The notes below the pieces were generated by a model. The model searched no databases, was not told the origin of the DNA, and saw only the letters and a list, made by a program, of their open reading frames with translations. This document shows positions 18,801 through 25,401 of a stretch of 64,000 bases of DNA, one piece after another. Within the stretch, counting starts at the first letter, position 1. Every line of letters begins with the position of its first letter. The translations under genes and the position numbers were made by a program. This DNA is from CAYWVO01 sp964461835 (GTDB lineage Bacteria; Zixibacteria; MSB-5A5; WJJR01; JAJRUJ01), in the NCBI GenBank assembly GCA_964461835.1, contig CAYWVO010000015.1, positions 3,874 through 67,873 of the forward strand, in the 5' to 3' direction.

Positions 18801-20837
18801 ACCCCGGGTGATTGGGAATTCCGGGCCATCCCGGCATCCGATCACTACGAACCGGGCACGGAAGGCGATGTGCTTTGGGATAAGGATGCCAGCAAGCAGC
18901 CGCTCCTGGATGCCACGATTGCCGACGGCACGTGCGAGATTACTTACGACGCCGGCGACGTTACCGCGGTAACGTTTGAAGACAAGTCGTCCGGTGACCT
19001 GGGTCTCGTCCGTGTCGACAAGACCGAAGGTATTGACCCGACCAAGCTTGGCATGCTGGGTATCTATCAGCCACTCAACGAGTGGCAACTGACGACCGAG
19101 AAGGTCGAGATGGCTCAGATGCAGGGTGTGGACGGTGCAATATACCTCGGCAGCTTCAACGACCAGGATATCTGTCTCGGTGGTGTAGGCTCGTTCTTCG
19201 CCTCCTACTACGATTCAGTAACCCTGGTCTCCTATCTGATGATGGCGGACATCACGGTCTCCCGCGTCTATCCGGCGCTGGGTATGCCGGGTACGCTCAC
19301 CAACGACGTAACGGGCGCCTCGGTGATGATCGAGCGTGATGCGGTCAGTGAAGAGCAGGGTGTGGTTATTCTCCCGGCTTGGATGCCGACCATGATGCCG
19401 TCACAGAACGATCTGCTGAATGTCTGGCCGGCCAACGACGATAACTACCTGCCGGCGATCCGCTTCACGGATTGCGGCGGCGAAGTCCTTGCCGGCTTGA
19501 ATGAAGGCAAATACGCGAAGATCAAGATTCCGTACAGCACCGACGCTCCGCCGACCGACTCCCTGGCAGTTGCCTGGTGGGACGGCGACGAGTGGCAGGT
19601 GAACGTGGGTATCTTCATGGGTGGCGACGCCGAAGGCTTCGACGCCGAGAACCACACCGTGGAGTTCTACTCGCAGAACCTGTACGGAATCTACGCGGTC
19701 GTATCGAATAAGGCGGCGCACTGTGACGGACCGATTACGATCCAGCAGGCTCCGCACGATCCGATCGCGCCATGGGCGAACTCTTTCACCTATCCGACAC
19801 CGACGTTCAACACGCTGGTCCGCTCGAATATCCACGGCGACAACAACAACATCGATGTGGATTCGCTGCAGACCCACGTGAAGCTCGACGGTATCACGAT
19901 CTATAACAACGGCACGAACGCCAGTGGGTGGATCACAACCTGGGATCCCGTCTCCGGCCTGCTGCAAACTCGCTGGAACGGCGCCCCGGGTCTGGAAGAA
20001 GGCAGGCACACCTACTGGGTGAAGGCGCGCACCTTCCAGGGTTGCGCCAAGACCATGACCGTGACGTTCGAGGTCGACGAGACTCCGCCGGCCATCAACT
20101 GGACGCACGATTATGTCTGCTATAATCCGGAGTTCAAGATCGTGATCACCGATAACGGCGGCGCTGGGGTGGATTTCGACAACGTCCAGGCTGACGTGTA
20201 CGACTACGATCTGTCACTGGGGACCGAAATCCCGTCCGATAAGCTCGTCTACGAAGAGCACGCGTCGGGCTTCGAGCTCCGTGGCGATACGCTGGTCTTC
20301 TCCTTGACTGCCCATCAGGCGAGACTCCGCCGCTATGTGGTGGTCCTGTGGGACGGCATGAGCGGTGGTCGTTCCACCGGTTGGGACGATGATGATCGTG
20401 ATTACCACGATGATGAGAAGTACGTCTACCACAACGACCATGGTGTTCCGGACTGGGTCGGCAACCATGCGACGCCGGTCTTCCGGACGTTCACCGTGGG
20501 TGGACCGTTCTGCGATGGCGAGGAGTATGGTGAAACAGCACGCAACGAGCCGAACCCGTTTGACCCGTGGAATGGCGGTGAAAAAGTCACGAAGATCTAC
20601 CACGGTCGGACGGAAGGCGATGTCACTGTGAAGATCTACGACCTCGCGGGTGAGGAAGTGATCACTCTGAAGCAGAACGCAGCGGTATACGACGTGGGTG
20701 AGTTTGTCCCATGGGACGGTAAGACCGACAATGGTGAATACGTCGCCAGCGGCGTTTACCTCTGCCATATCTCGGGCAGCGGTCAAGAGGGCAGCTTCTC
20801 CGAGGTGATCAAGATCGCGGTGATCAAGAGAGACTAA
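9855..20837 (+). CDS. Giant secreted multi-Ig/FN3 protein with a vWA domain and FlgD-like C-terminal domain
   Basis: This 3,660-residue exported protein starts at ATG 9855, behind AGGGGGA, with a signal peptide ending PALGQ. The body is a chain of Ig-like/cadherin-like beta modules. At least ten module boundaries show a recurring D-x-T-x-P type linker (for example DTKPPE, DTDTPP, DETAPE, DKTAPV, DETPPA). An FN3-like module lies near 965-1077. A von Willebrand A domain begins near residue 2645 with an intact MIDAS DYSGS (D at about 2652). The last roughly 100 residues (NEPNPFDP ... SGVYLCHIS ... IKIAVIK) form a FlgD-Ig-like module resembling type IX-style sorting tails. Codons are GC-rich except for an insert near 11190-11420. 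The PorV-like gene follows. It is probably a cell-surface adhesin or matrix protein. Confidence 0.85.
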   Translation: MKPFSMKGLAVTAALLLVPLLAAPALGQIYYFYGETDVTVDKPFDVPCRVLNLQPGEPAPTDLVVMAFRIANDSASDRDLDSMVVSSVNSDSGMVDEVYIYRESDAITPASATDFASGSDVLLGTATEFNNGSNNGFDTGDTLSFVDNWTSTTIGAGDTAFFYIVVDVAAGIVGEDRWAGASLGVFLDGDEPALVLDNGSYGPVDAPGVGGDPVDDFENDPNPMAYCETRAMAGWFEVDAGNTDLRLGMIPIDPSPARKYRGREWIHGGSFDKVPLMLIVDNSRSTLPDTLKTMTIRSRVDRASAIESIAIYKEDECTVPTDASTLRTGGSQADDLWAERSGLGDFTWGPGNIRGDAVALTMNAGKGVVPPGEIVYLYIVVDMNAAVIEASQASRENFDRGLVGLALNDTLSSPDPEAMVFGNAGVGPRWSDNGTRIVWENDLTGATGLHDGGSSDNLLIDTGESWDINQWVGWKIYDLDTLTGAVLDSGLVSSNSDTSITAIMLGGTTWEDRHIYRLTNPPGQPFILDTKPPELWCYQTRWVHTDNAADRPGLGDGVIDNQDNLSLYFYVADTGASGIDMTLSGRPRVNISPFQSAGDPAVHVLDSITVNDTLFWATLPALMIDTTYTGSRTDTLAGNLKLQVITKDLAGNTLTDSCTVPYNVDTRRPTFGRDGDSGPEVPLEFKFTPNGDLNGDGWAGIGDTLRITANMGVHWRNWNRDDGLGNEIDSVWADISSWGMAQTLVPLFDPSGDGQNFSGDFVVTQGGLDTLASNDATLISIWALDNADNYANYHELRFAPVGVDSPGIDNQFPPIGANTWTLFSEPAPNPTNNIINIGDVVRFEVEFDTTGGLPYDIDSVYVDLFEAGLGGNHRVDFTPPGSGSTLWRLDTTVLDPRLNNSHDFAQDTVKTDVCPNIPLYAGVRYKIPITIVDDRGNRIVDTVGPPDYPHLNGDSTTLVSVDTKVPEPVLDLVGSARPDGNVGLDWTIPAADTGDGPLTYDIYWDEGAGTTPSEVLATVTEINGPTCMTINSWVSDTTVVDPDLLECGETYRFAVVVRDDANNSSDFSETVEVTTDCDPPEMCVWQPDLDSTKTYSCHGCDFTSDTTYTGLTIYVQPKDSASMDVASIGDVLVRLKDRGGAPGPWTSVGFVDVGADAPHTFALKLNCDSLDAVVGTELVDLVELIIIGVDEAGNKISSEDALAACKSEFNWSTVNTLDGQIFSINDKLPQYKPYCGEVGFEVEGENNVIVVYLNGGTPPYTVRAFADDDTEIEFDNDQIFFMDTVSTDTLTFDSLDVTGWEKGAGRLFVEWCDANGAYASDEVNLCVPDVIAPCARVTNPMDGKCIPVSLSAQDPVPVTVTIDPLENCLDPEDVVKVDFEWSDSCCEGTYWDYFLRPDTVFEAGGDTVSCDTTYFEEGPFAGEIESIECIIEGSDTTVVNWVVDSTLIDCSSDEIWTVFGSQPGDSISFGDVTYWWVNTNDLAGYTTGDNIFIRARVFDEQGNVDTTECVLVCIDTDTPPVCLMTDDLCYGVDDIPRLSGASNTMYAVLDTIAGGITVDDVESMTLWYKKSTDADRYEHWNSLGAGVPATNSTMWRWDNVDVTALTDQVYYDFRVVVTTIWGTVSYDYDGDGQFDHNTFDTTNCDAATWWIDHSAENIWIDTVWTTVEGTQIVQPNTSCTLSDPRGWAWAQYGQDITVQPLVEPIGLDGDIVKVVWTLVEGEGCATCDCEGGFSQEGECDSKVIAINEDANALDMITFNPAEIAQFIDVKNGFQTHVLRVEAFDGCGNSSSDCIELFLLDIQPTEAIIVEPKNHEVFCQDHENEGGGITVTAQTLMADYVEKATFSYRAVGDEEWIAFEEVDASDAVTTTLTAIWYPHALGLDDGSYELKVVAEDASGNEQTNEYIITVHLSCGEPTVAMVYPEAETFIGCPLEVKAEATAPDAFNYITKVEFYFQPVTGGLITKIGEDEYSVDDMYSVAWNPSIDGDYYIWAVATVKSGVSVASDKVWVSGDETAPEVNMVEVGGDRSNGGSGDPTVIPAGTMVDIDVEAWDRLQADGYGPEDNCGLDSVKIYVKSGSTVIFGELTHPVEAEENMFTVQWPTAGLANGTYEVYAVATDSCCNNATSDSWYVSITNPVPPVTLSVDEAAEICEEMRVSGDEITVLVAKDVLADIDSVQIWVNNAQTQSDVYDQYTKVGSDATATNGVYSITVDISLWTESSYRLRAVPWVNGMAADDGNDADTEFDDFTFDPANKPWQMLLWVERTAPVPTFTLENSVISAGSEFEVTVDPSACELCDIDHFEYGVVTQGGVYGTRAEYTTTECEFSFDPVDSGLVTLENCYWGGYVRVLGVDALGNTGAQDVWVDILDVPEGQALVTSPAYGDVIKGEVELMAKWVGEVSDVVFFYSTLADDSDATEIGAADEDGLLLWDTEDEETGVADGEIYLWAQADGTLHEAACARKVKVVNDCVDVYLGSPWPYGECEGDQNIYVGGTFDLKVDSILSVHPIDSVVFAYKTIGAPGAWTDTEDPSQGWVWVGMDRYEAQSWDVSWDASSVPDGHYVVQAFAYVEGKECHSNNLLLYMDNTDPVAMISQVGDDQTPVTCADVTEGADVEITAVATDEESCARWAQFFAGYCGEEAGSGKADITFAIDYSGSMDEEIDRATDAVADFVNSLQVSNIDFTVGLINLLSQEVAQNQTTDVAAFITALENPSGGGGVGSYSVLNDLAFGNKGMNYRSDASKFVILITDTSPESGMASDIEFCDVADPAAEAPLAGALAGAGFTVYAVVEEPTDPSYSGNCAEEDHNAYDQIVSLTGGGFYDLDAEDYSPLFTEIADAIALSLAGQGSQLGGTIWVETVDLSTDDPVAKWNTTGLDPGTYCVWTVVTDAAGNRKTSQVVEVCVYDKTAPVAWIAGFGDATVACPNCEEHRIYGLTCDTDVESMSFQKRPQGSTSDLDWITIGIGNAIDNEKTLWYTEWNPCKTPGDWEFRAIPASDHYEPGTEGDVLWDKDASKQPLLDATIADGTCEITYDAGDVTAVTFEDKSSGDLGLVRVDKTEGIDPTKLGMLGIYQPLNEWQLTTEKVEMAQMQGVDGAIYLGSFNDQDICLGGVGSFFASYYDSVTLVSYLMMADITVSRVYPALGMPGTLTNDVTGASVMIERDAVSEEQGVVILPAWMPTMMPSQNDLLNVWPANDDNYLPAIRFTDCGGEVLAGLNEGKYAKIKIPYSTDAPPTDSLAVAWWDGDEWQVNVGIFMGGDAEGFDAENHTVEFYSQNLYGIYAVVSNKAAHCDGPITIQQAPHDPIAPWANSFTYPTPTFNTLVRSNIHGDNNNIDVDSLQTHVKLDGITIYNNGTNASGWITTWDPVSGLLQTRWNGAPGLEEGRHTYWVKARTFQGCAKTMTVTFEVDETPPAINWTHDYVCYNPEFKIVITDNGGAGVDFDNVQADVYDYDLSLGTEIPSDKLVYEEHASGFELRGDTLVFSLTAHQARLRRYVVVLWDGMSGGRSTGWDDDDRDYHDDEKYVYHNDHGVPDWVGNHATPVFRTFTVGGPFCDGEEYGETARNEPNPFDPWNGGEKVTKIYHGRTEGDVTVKIYDLAGEEVITLKQNAAVYDVGEFVPWDGKTDNGEYVASGVYLCHISGSGQEGSFSEVIKIAVIKRD

Positions 20838-20857
20838 CCCATCTCAGGAAAAACGAA

Positions 20858-20887
20858 CCCGGCGCGGGAATAACGGCCCGCGCCGGG
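20858..20887 (+). terminator. Perfect 11-bp hairpin between the giant gene and the PorV-like gene
   Basis: CCCGGCGCGGG (20858-20868) pairs perfectly with CCCGCGCCGGG (20877-20887) around an 8-base loop. There is no T run after it, so it is more likely a transcript-stabilising or attenuating element that sets the ratio of the two gene products than a full terminator. Confidence 0.6.
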
Positions 20888-20930
20888 ACTGAATAGAGAA
20901 GACGAAGATATGCAAAAGGAGAGAGCCAAA

Positions 20931-21833
20931 ATGACCAGGAAACCGTGGGGAACGATCGCGGTTGTCGTGGGCGTTTTCTCTGCCCTGATGGTGGGAATCT
21001 GCTCAACCGCGGCAGCTGAAGATAACCACGCATTCCCCTTCATGCGCACCGGGGTCGGGGCGCGCGCCTGGGGTATGGGCAACGCCTACGTCGCCGTCGC
21101 CGGCGACGCCAGTTCGCCATTCTTTAATCCGGCAGGATTAAGTCGCCTGGAGAAATGGGGCTTCGCCTCGATGCTCTCCGCCGATATGGCGATTGACCGG
21201 AAACACAACTATGTTGCTGTCGGCGGCAACTTCAATTTCGGCGCCTTGGGCGCCTCGTGGGTGAACTCGGGAATCACTGATATCGAACGCCACGGCGAAC
21301 CCGGCAGTGCGACGTTCGATCATACCGAAAACGTGTTCACGCTAACCTACGCCAACTGCAATGGGAATTTCTATTACGGCGTGAACTTTTTAATCGCCAA
21401 CCGGGATTTGGATGACGTCAGCGAAACCGGGGTTGGTGCGGATATCGGTGTGCAGTTTGATTTCCACGACGAGGCAACCATCGGCGCTTCCGCCCAACAT
21501 TTGGGCGTTACGGTGGGCGATGATGACCTCCCGACGAACTTGCGGATGGGTATCGCGGTGCATCCGGAAATGATGGCGGGATTCACCTTCCCGTTTGAAG
21601 TCCAGAAAACACAGCACCGGGATGACGTCAAGTTCCGTCTGGGCGGTGAATACGCCTACGACTTCGACAATCAGGACTACGGCGCAGCCGTCCGCGCGGG
21701 CGTGGACGACGGCGCGTTCAGCGTGGGTGTGGGCTTGCGGTTCATGAGCTTCTGGCTCGACTATGCCTATGTCGACGAGCAGGAAGATTTCCTGGATGAG
21801 AACCACAAGTTCAGCCTGATTGGTAATTTCTAG
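20931..21833 (+). CDS. PorV/PorQ-family outer-membrane protein
   Basis: This 300-residue protein has a signal peptide (about 1-28, ending in AAAED). Its mature N-terminus holds the family signature: RTGVGARAWGMGNAYVAV followed by ASSPFFNPAGL. The rest has alternating amphipathic beta strands as in a FadL-like outer-membrane barrel. In Bacteroidota, PorV shuttles type IX cargo to the surface and PorQ helps process it; many FCB genomes carry such proteins outside a complete type IX system. ATG 20931 was chosen over 20910 because AAGGAGAG lies eight bases before it. Its position after a giant protein with a FlgD-like tail suggests that the two work together in surface display; this is inference. 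Confidence 0.82.
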   Translation: MTRKPWGTIAVVVGVFSALMVGICSTAAAEDNHAFPFMRTGVGARAWGMGNAYVAVAGDASSPFFNPAGLSRLEKWGFASMLSADMAIDRKHNYVAVGGNFNFGALGASWVNSGITDIERHGEPGSATFDHTENVFTLTYANCNGNFYYGVNFLIANRDLDDVSETGVGADIGVQFDFHDEATIGASAQHLGVTVGDDDLPTNLRMGIAVHPEMMAGFTFPFEVQKTQHRDDVKFRLGGEYAYDFDNQDYGAAVRAGVDDGAFSVGVGLRFMSFWLDYAYVDEQEDFLDENHKFSLIGNF

Positions 21834-21863
21834 CCATCGGCGATTGTTCGGAGCGCATAGACC

Positions 21864-21903
21864 AACCGCCGGCGGGTCCTATATGGTCCGCCGGCGGTTA
21901 TTA
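21864..21903 (+). terminator. Terminator hairpin after the PorV-like gene
   Basis: A 12-bp perfect stem AACCGCCGGCGG (21864-21875) with CCGCCGGCGGTT (21888-21899) is followed by ATTATTTG, a weak T-rich tail. It lies 30 bases after the stop codon. Confidence 0.75.
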
Positions 21904-22020
21904 TTTGTAGTGCGCAAACAGTAGCATTGCTCCGCATTTTTCTCTCTAATCCATACAATTGCCATCCGTTTTTCTGTCGTATAGAGAATATTTGAACAGA
22001 AAACCCGTAGGGAGGACGGC

Positions 22021-23049
22021 ATGAAACGGCAGAGTTTTGTACACCCGGTTCTGGCGATCGTCGTGTCGCTGGCACTGTACGGTACCGCGGCGGCGGACGT
22101 AACGATCACCCAGAAAATAACTTCTTCGATGATGGGTGGTATGTTCGCGTCGAATGGGACCAGCACTATGATGGTCAGCGGTGACAAACAGCGAACTGAC
22201 ACCGAAATGCAAATGGATTTAGGCATTATGTCCGGGCCAATGACGTTTGAAACGATGGTCATTCGCCTCGACAAAGGCGTCACCTGGAGTATTGATCACG
22301 ACAACAAGACGTACACGGAAATTGATTTGACTGCCTTAAATAAACTGCTGGAATCCCAGCAAACCATGACTTCGGGTGAAGATGCCCGGCAAGGGGACAT
22401 GCCCAATTACGAAGATGTCGAAATGGATCCCCCGAAAATCACCGTCGAACGTACCGGCAAGAAAGAAAAAATCGCCGGTCATTCCTGCGAAGAAGTGATA
22501 CTCAGGATGGTTATGCACGGTAAGGATCGCGAGACCGGTGATACGGGGAGTTTCATCGTGACCGATCAGATGTGGGTTTCGAAAGATTTTCCCGGCTACG
22601 ATGAGATTAAGAATTACGGTGAAAAATCCGCCAGTGCCATGGGTTTTCCGAGGATGGCCACCGGGTCCTATACACAAATGGGCACAATGGGTATTGACAC
22701 CGAGGAATTGTATGACAAGATGAAAGAAATCGACGGATACCCTTTGAAACAGATCATGACGATGAGTATTTCCGGCGAAATTACCACCGGGGGCATGACG
22801 GCTGAGGAACAGGCCGAACAGAAGGAAGCCATGAAGGAAGCTAAAGACGCGCTCAAAGATCTGGGTGGACTGGGTGGTCTGTTCGGCGGGAAAAAGGACA
22901 AAGAGGAACCGAAAGCCGAAACTACCGATGAGGATATCGCGGTTGCCGGGACGGTGATGAACGTCACCATCGAAGTCGAGGATATTTCGACGAAAAGTGT
23001 CAACGCCTCGGAGTTCGAGGTTCCGAAAGGGTACAAGAAATCTAATTGA
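22021..23049 (+). CDS. Exported DUF4412 protein
   Basis: This 342-residue protein has a signal peptide (about 1-25, ending TAAAD) followed by a domain matching the DUF4412 style: an N-terminal strand VTITQKITSSMMGG, then MVSGDKQRTD, then a line describing a hydrophobic strand with KTYTEIDL, and a later GHSCEEVILRM. These domains resemble LolA/LppX-like half-barrels and are thought to sit in the periplasm; function is unknown. Residues about 255-295 are rich in Glu, Lys, Gly and Met (helical, charged). GGGAGGACGGC precedes the ATG. A strong terminator follows, so it is its own unit upstream of the FHA gene. Confidence 0.78.
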   Translation: MKRQSFVHPVLAIVVSLALYGTAAADVTITQKITSSMMGGMFASNGTSTMMVSGDKQRTDTEMQMDLGIMSGPMTFETMVIRLDKGVTWSIDHDNKTYTEIDLTALNKLLESQQTMTSGEDARQGDMPNYEDVEMDPPKITVERTGKKEKIAGHSCEEVILRMVMHGKDRETGDTGSFIVTDQMWVSKDFPGYDEIKNYGEKSASAMGFPRMATGSYTQMGTMGIDTEELYDKMKEIDGYPLKQIMTMSISGEITTGGMTAEEQAEQKEAMKEAKDALKDLGGLGGLFGGKKDKEEPKAETTDEDIAVAGTVMNVTIEVEDISTKSVNASEFEVPKGYKKSN

Positions 23050-23071
23050 CGATCGACAAAATGAACTAGTG

Positions 23072-23130
23072 GCCGGGCCACGGGGCTTTCCCTATCTTCA
23101 ACCGGAAAGCCGTGTGGTCCGGCTTTTTTT
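23072..23130 (+). terminator. Rho-independent terminator after the DUF4412 gene
   Basis: A long stem of about 20 bp (GCCGGGCCAC... with ...GTGGTCCGGC, a few mismatches) around a loop near 23092-23102 is followed by seven T at 23124-23130. Confidence 0.9.
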
Positions 23131-23223
23131 ATCGACAGCGGTCGACCGCTAACATGAGGAACTGGACACCGGGCACTCCGTACAATACAATAGCATCGAA
23201 ATCGGTATCTTACGGGAGGATAA

Positions 23224-23745
23224 ATGCAGCAGAGATATTGGCAACGGCTGTTTCTGCTCATGACCCTGTTGAGCGTCCTGGTGCTGGGTAGTCTCGATTC
23301 CCCATGGGCCCAGACCGGCCAGGCAATAAAACCGCCGGGGGGTGGATTTCCCTGGATTTGGGTCTTAATCGGGTTCGTCATTGTAGCCCTGATCATCGTC
23401 ATCATGGCGGCCCGCCGGGGGGCAAAAGCGCTGGATATTCCGGCCCAGGTGGTTATCGTAGACGGAGAGCGGGCTGGTGCCGTCATCCCGCTGGAGAAAA
23501 CGCGCGTGACTATTGGCTCGGAGGATGATAACAATATTGTCCTGACCGATGAGAAAATCGCCAAGCATCATGCTGAGCTGCGCTATGAGAAAGGATCGTT
23601 TTCGGTGGTCGATCTCAATTCACTTTATGGAATATACGTCGACGGGTCCCGAATTGAGATCCAGCCGATCGGCGATGGGGAAACGTTTTCGCTGGCAAAC
23701 TCAGTAAACCTTACGTTGCAAATCGGCGGCGAAAGCGGCTCCTGA
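23224..23745 (+). CDS. Membrane-anchored FHA-domain protein
   Basis: This 173-residue protein has a signal-like hydrophobic segment (about 9-28), a second transmembrane helix (about 43-62: WIWVLIGFVIVALIIVIMAA) and a C-terminal FHA domain (about 75-168). The FHA core residues are present: the phosphothreonine-binding Arg in the strand KTRVTIGSEDDNNIVL, then KIAKHHAEL and the closing NSLYGIYVDG. FHA domains bind phosphothreonine peptides. If the first segment is cleaved or crosses the membrane, the FHA domain would face the cytosol. GGGAGGA stands before the ATG. The PEGA gene is 109 bases downstream and the PP2C phosphatase follows it, a context for Ser/Thr phospho-signalling. Confidence 0.85.
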   Translation: MQQRYWQRLFLLMTLLSVLVLGSLDSPWAQTGQAIKPPGGGFPWIWVLIGFVIVALIIVIMAARRGAKALDIPAQVVIVDGERAGAVIPLEKTRVTIGSEDDNNIVLTDEKIAKHHAELRYEKGSFSVVDLNSLYGIYVDGSRIEIQPIGDGETFSLANSVNLTLQIGGESGS

Positions 23746-23854
23746 GTATACTGCGAATGCAGAGTCTTGAGCTGTGGGCGGCAACACCAAACTTGGTCCG
23801 CCGCAGGCGGCTTCATTTGGGGTGGATATTGTCCAAAATCCTCGACACAAGTAA

Positions 23855-25318
23855 ATGCCCGAGAAAGATAAAAAGAACGAAACCTCTCAGCGCGACGATT
23901 TCGAGCCGATTGAAGCGCTGGTGCGCGGAGAAATTTTCCGGGGACCGGAAGAACCTGATGCGGTGCACCCCGACCGTCCACGCCGCACGAGGGGCCGACT
24001 GGTCACAACCATTATCGGTTTAACCCTGGTTATTGGTGCGGCCGTCATCGTGCTCTTTGTCGTGTTGAGTCAGCCGGATTTTGAATCGTTGCTGCCAACG
24101 CCACGTTCGGTGGGGACCACGATTCGATCGGTTCCCGGCAGCGCCTCGCTGTATATCAACGACGCCTACTTGGGTAGAACACCACGAACGATATCCTCCT
24201 GGGCCACCGGGGTGAATAGCGTCCGGCTGGAACGAGAGGGCTTTCTCACCGCTGAAACGCTGATAGTCATTGAGAATGATGATTGGCCGGAATTGCCGCC
24301 CTTTGTGTTGTCGAAGCAGGTGTCGATCCGTTCTATTCCACCGGGGGCGGATATTCTTATGGACGGTAAATCGGTGTCGGCTGCCCGAACTGCCGGCATT
24401 GCACTGCCAGCCACGGACACGGTGGTCATCGAGGCGCAACGGAGTGGTTTTGAGCCGCCTCCACCGCTCACGCTCACGGTGGACGGGCCGGTGCCGCCGT
24501 TTGACTCTACAACCTGGGAAATCGAGGAGGCGCCGGAGGAGGCGCGCATCACCATTACGGCCCGGCTGCTGCGAACAATATCGATCTCCTCACGTCCGCC
24601 CGACGCCATGGTGTATGTGGGGGATACCGACACGGCGGCCGGGACCACTCCCTGCCCGGTGACGCTGCCGCTGGGAACCCACCGCCTGACGGTGCGACAT
24701 CCGGCCTACCTGGAACATAGTTTTGACCTGGAGGTAACAGTCGACTCCCCGGAGCGCATCAGCGCAGTGCTGCGGCGGTATGTCTGGCTGACGGCCACCG
24801 GCAGCGGTGAGGATACCACGGATATCGGGGCCACTATCGAGTGGATTCGCCGCGACGGGCGAGTGGTCAGAGAATTCAAAGATCGGCAGCAAACCCCGTA
24901 TTCCCTCAATTTACCGGCGCTCCCGCATGATCTGTTGTTGACGCATCCGGAGTACGGCGATACCGTCGTGGCGATCCCGGCCGAAGTCAGCCACGTACAG
25001 GTTATCCTGCGGCCGCGAAACCGGCGGGAATCCGCCGACCGTCAGAATGTCCCGAGTACCCTCGAGGAATTCAAATGGGTGCGCTTCCGGGTGCAAGCAG
25101 CGGGTGACCCGGTGTCTCACGCGCAGGTAATCGGGCGGCGGGCGAAATCGAACCGGGAATTCAAATTCGGGATAACCGGGCAGGAAGGGGAGTTGCTGGC
25201 TAAGGTTCCCCCCGGACGGTTCGAATTCTATGCGGTTCGGGGTCGTGATAAATCCAACGTTCGGACCACCAATATCAGCCCCGGACGACGTATCAAGTCC
25301 ATAACCTTGCGGTTTTGA
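23855..25318 (+). CDS. Single-pass membrane protein with tandem PEGA domains
   Basis: This 487-residue protein has a charged cytosolic N-terminus (about 1-48), one transmembrane helix (about 49-72: VTTIIGLTLVIGAAVIVLFV), and an extracytoplasmic part built of PEGA repeats. They begin near residues 88 (SVPGSASLYINDAYLGRTP), 160 (SIPPGADILMDG) and 245 (SRPPDAMVYVGD...TTPCPVTLPLGTHRLTV). A C-terminal beta region with little similarity to anything I know (about 320-487) completes it. PEGA domains occur on envelope proteins and bacterial Ser/Thr kinases and probably bind cell-surface polymers. A TAA in the same frame directly precedes ATG 23855, so the start cannot move upstream; its ribosome-binding site is weak. 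Confidence 0.82.
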   Translation: MPEKDKKNETSQRDDFEPIEALVRGEIFRGPEEPDAVHPDRPRRTRGRLVTTIIGLTLVIGAAVIVLFVVLSQPDFESLLPTPRSVGTTIRSVPGSASLYINDAYLGRTPRTISSWATGVNSVRLEREGFLTAETLIVIENDDWPELPPFVLSKQVSIRSIPPGADILMDGKSVSAARTAGIALPATDTVVIEAQRSGFEPPPPLTLTVDGPVPPFDSTTWEIEEAPEEARITITARLLRTISISSRPPDAMVYVGDTDTAAGTTPCPVTLPLGTHRLTVRHPAYLEHSFDLEVTVDSPERISAVLRRYVWLTATGSGEDTTDIGATIEWIRRDGRVVREFKDRQQTPYSLNLPALPHDLLLTHPEYGDTVVAIPAEVSHVQVILRPRNRRESADRQNVPSTLEEFKWVRFRVQAAGDPVSHAQVIGRRAKSNREFKFGITGQEGELLAKVPPGRFEFYAVRGRDKSNVRTTNISPGRRIKSITLRF

Positions 25319-25401
25319 ACTGAGTTAATTCGAGGACGGCATGTACTTTTTGAACAAAATAATGTATATATATCGGTCTAATCGGGGGGGACAGTACGGG
25401 T

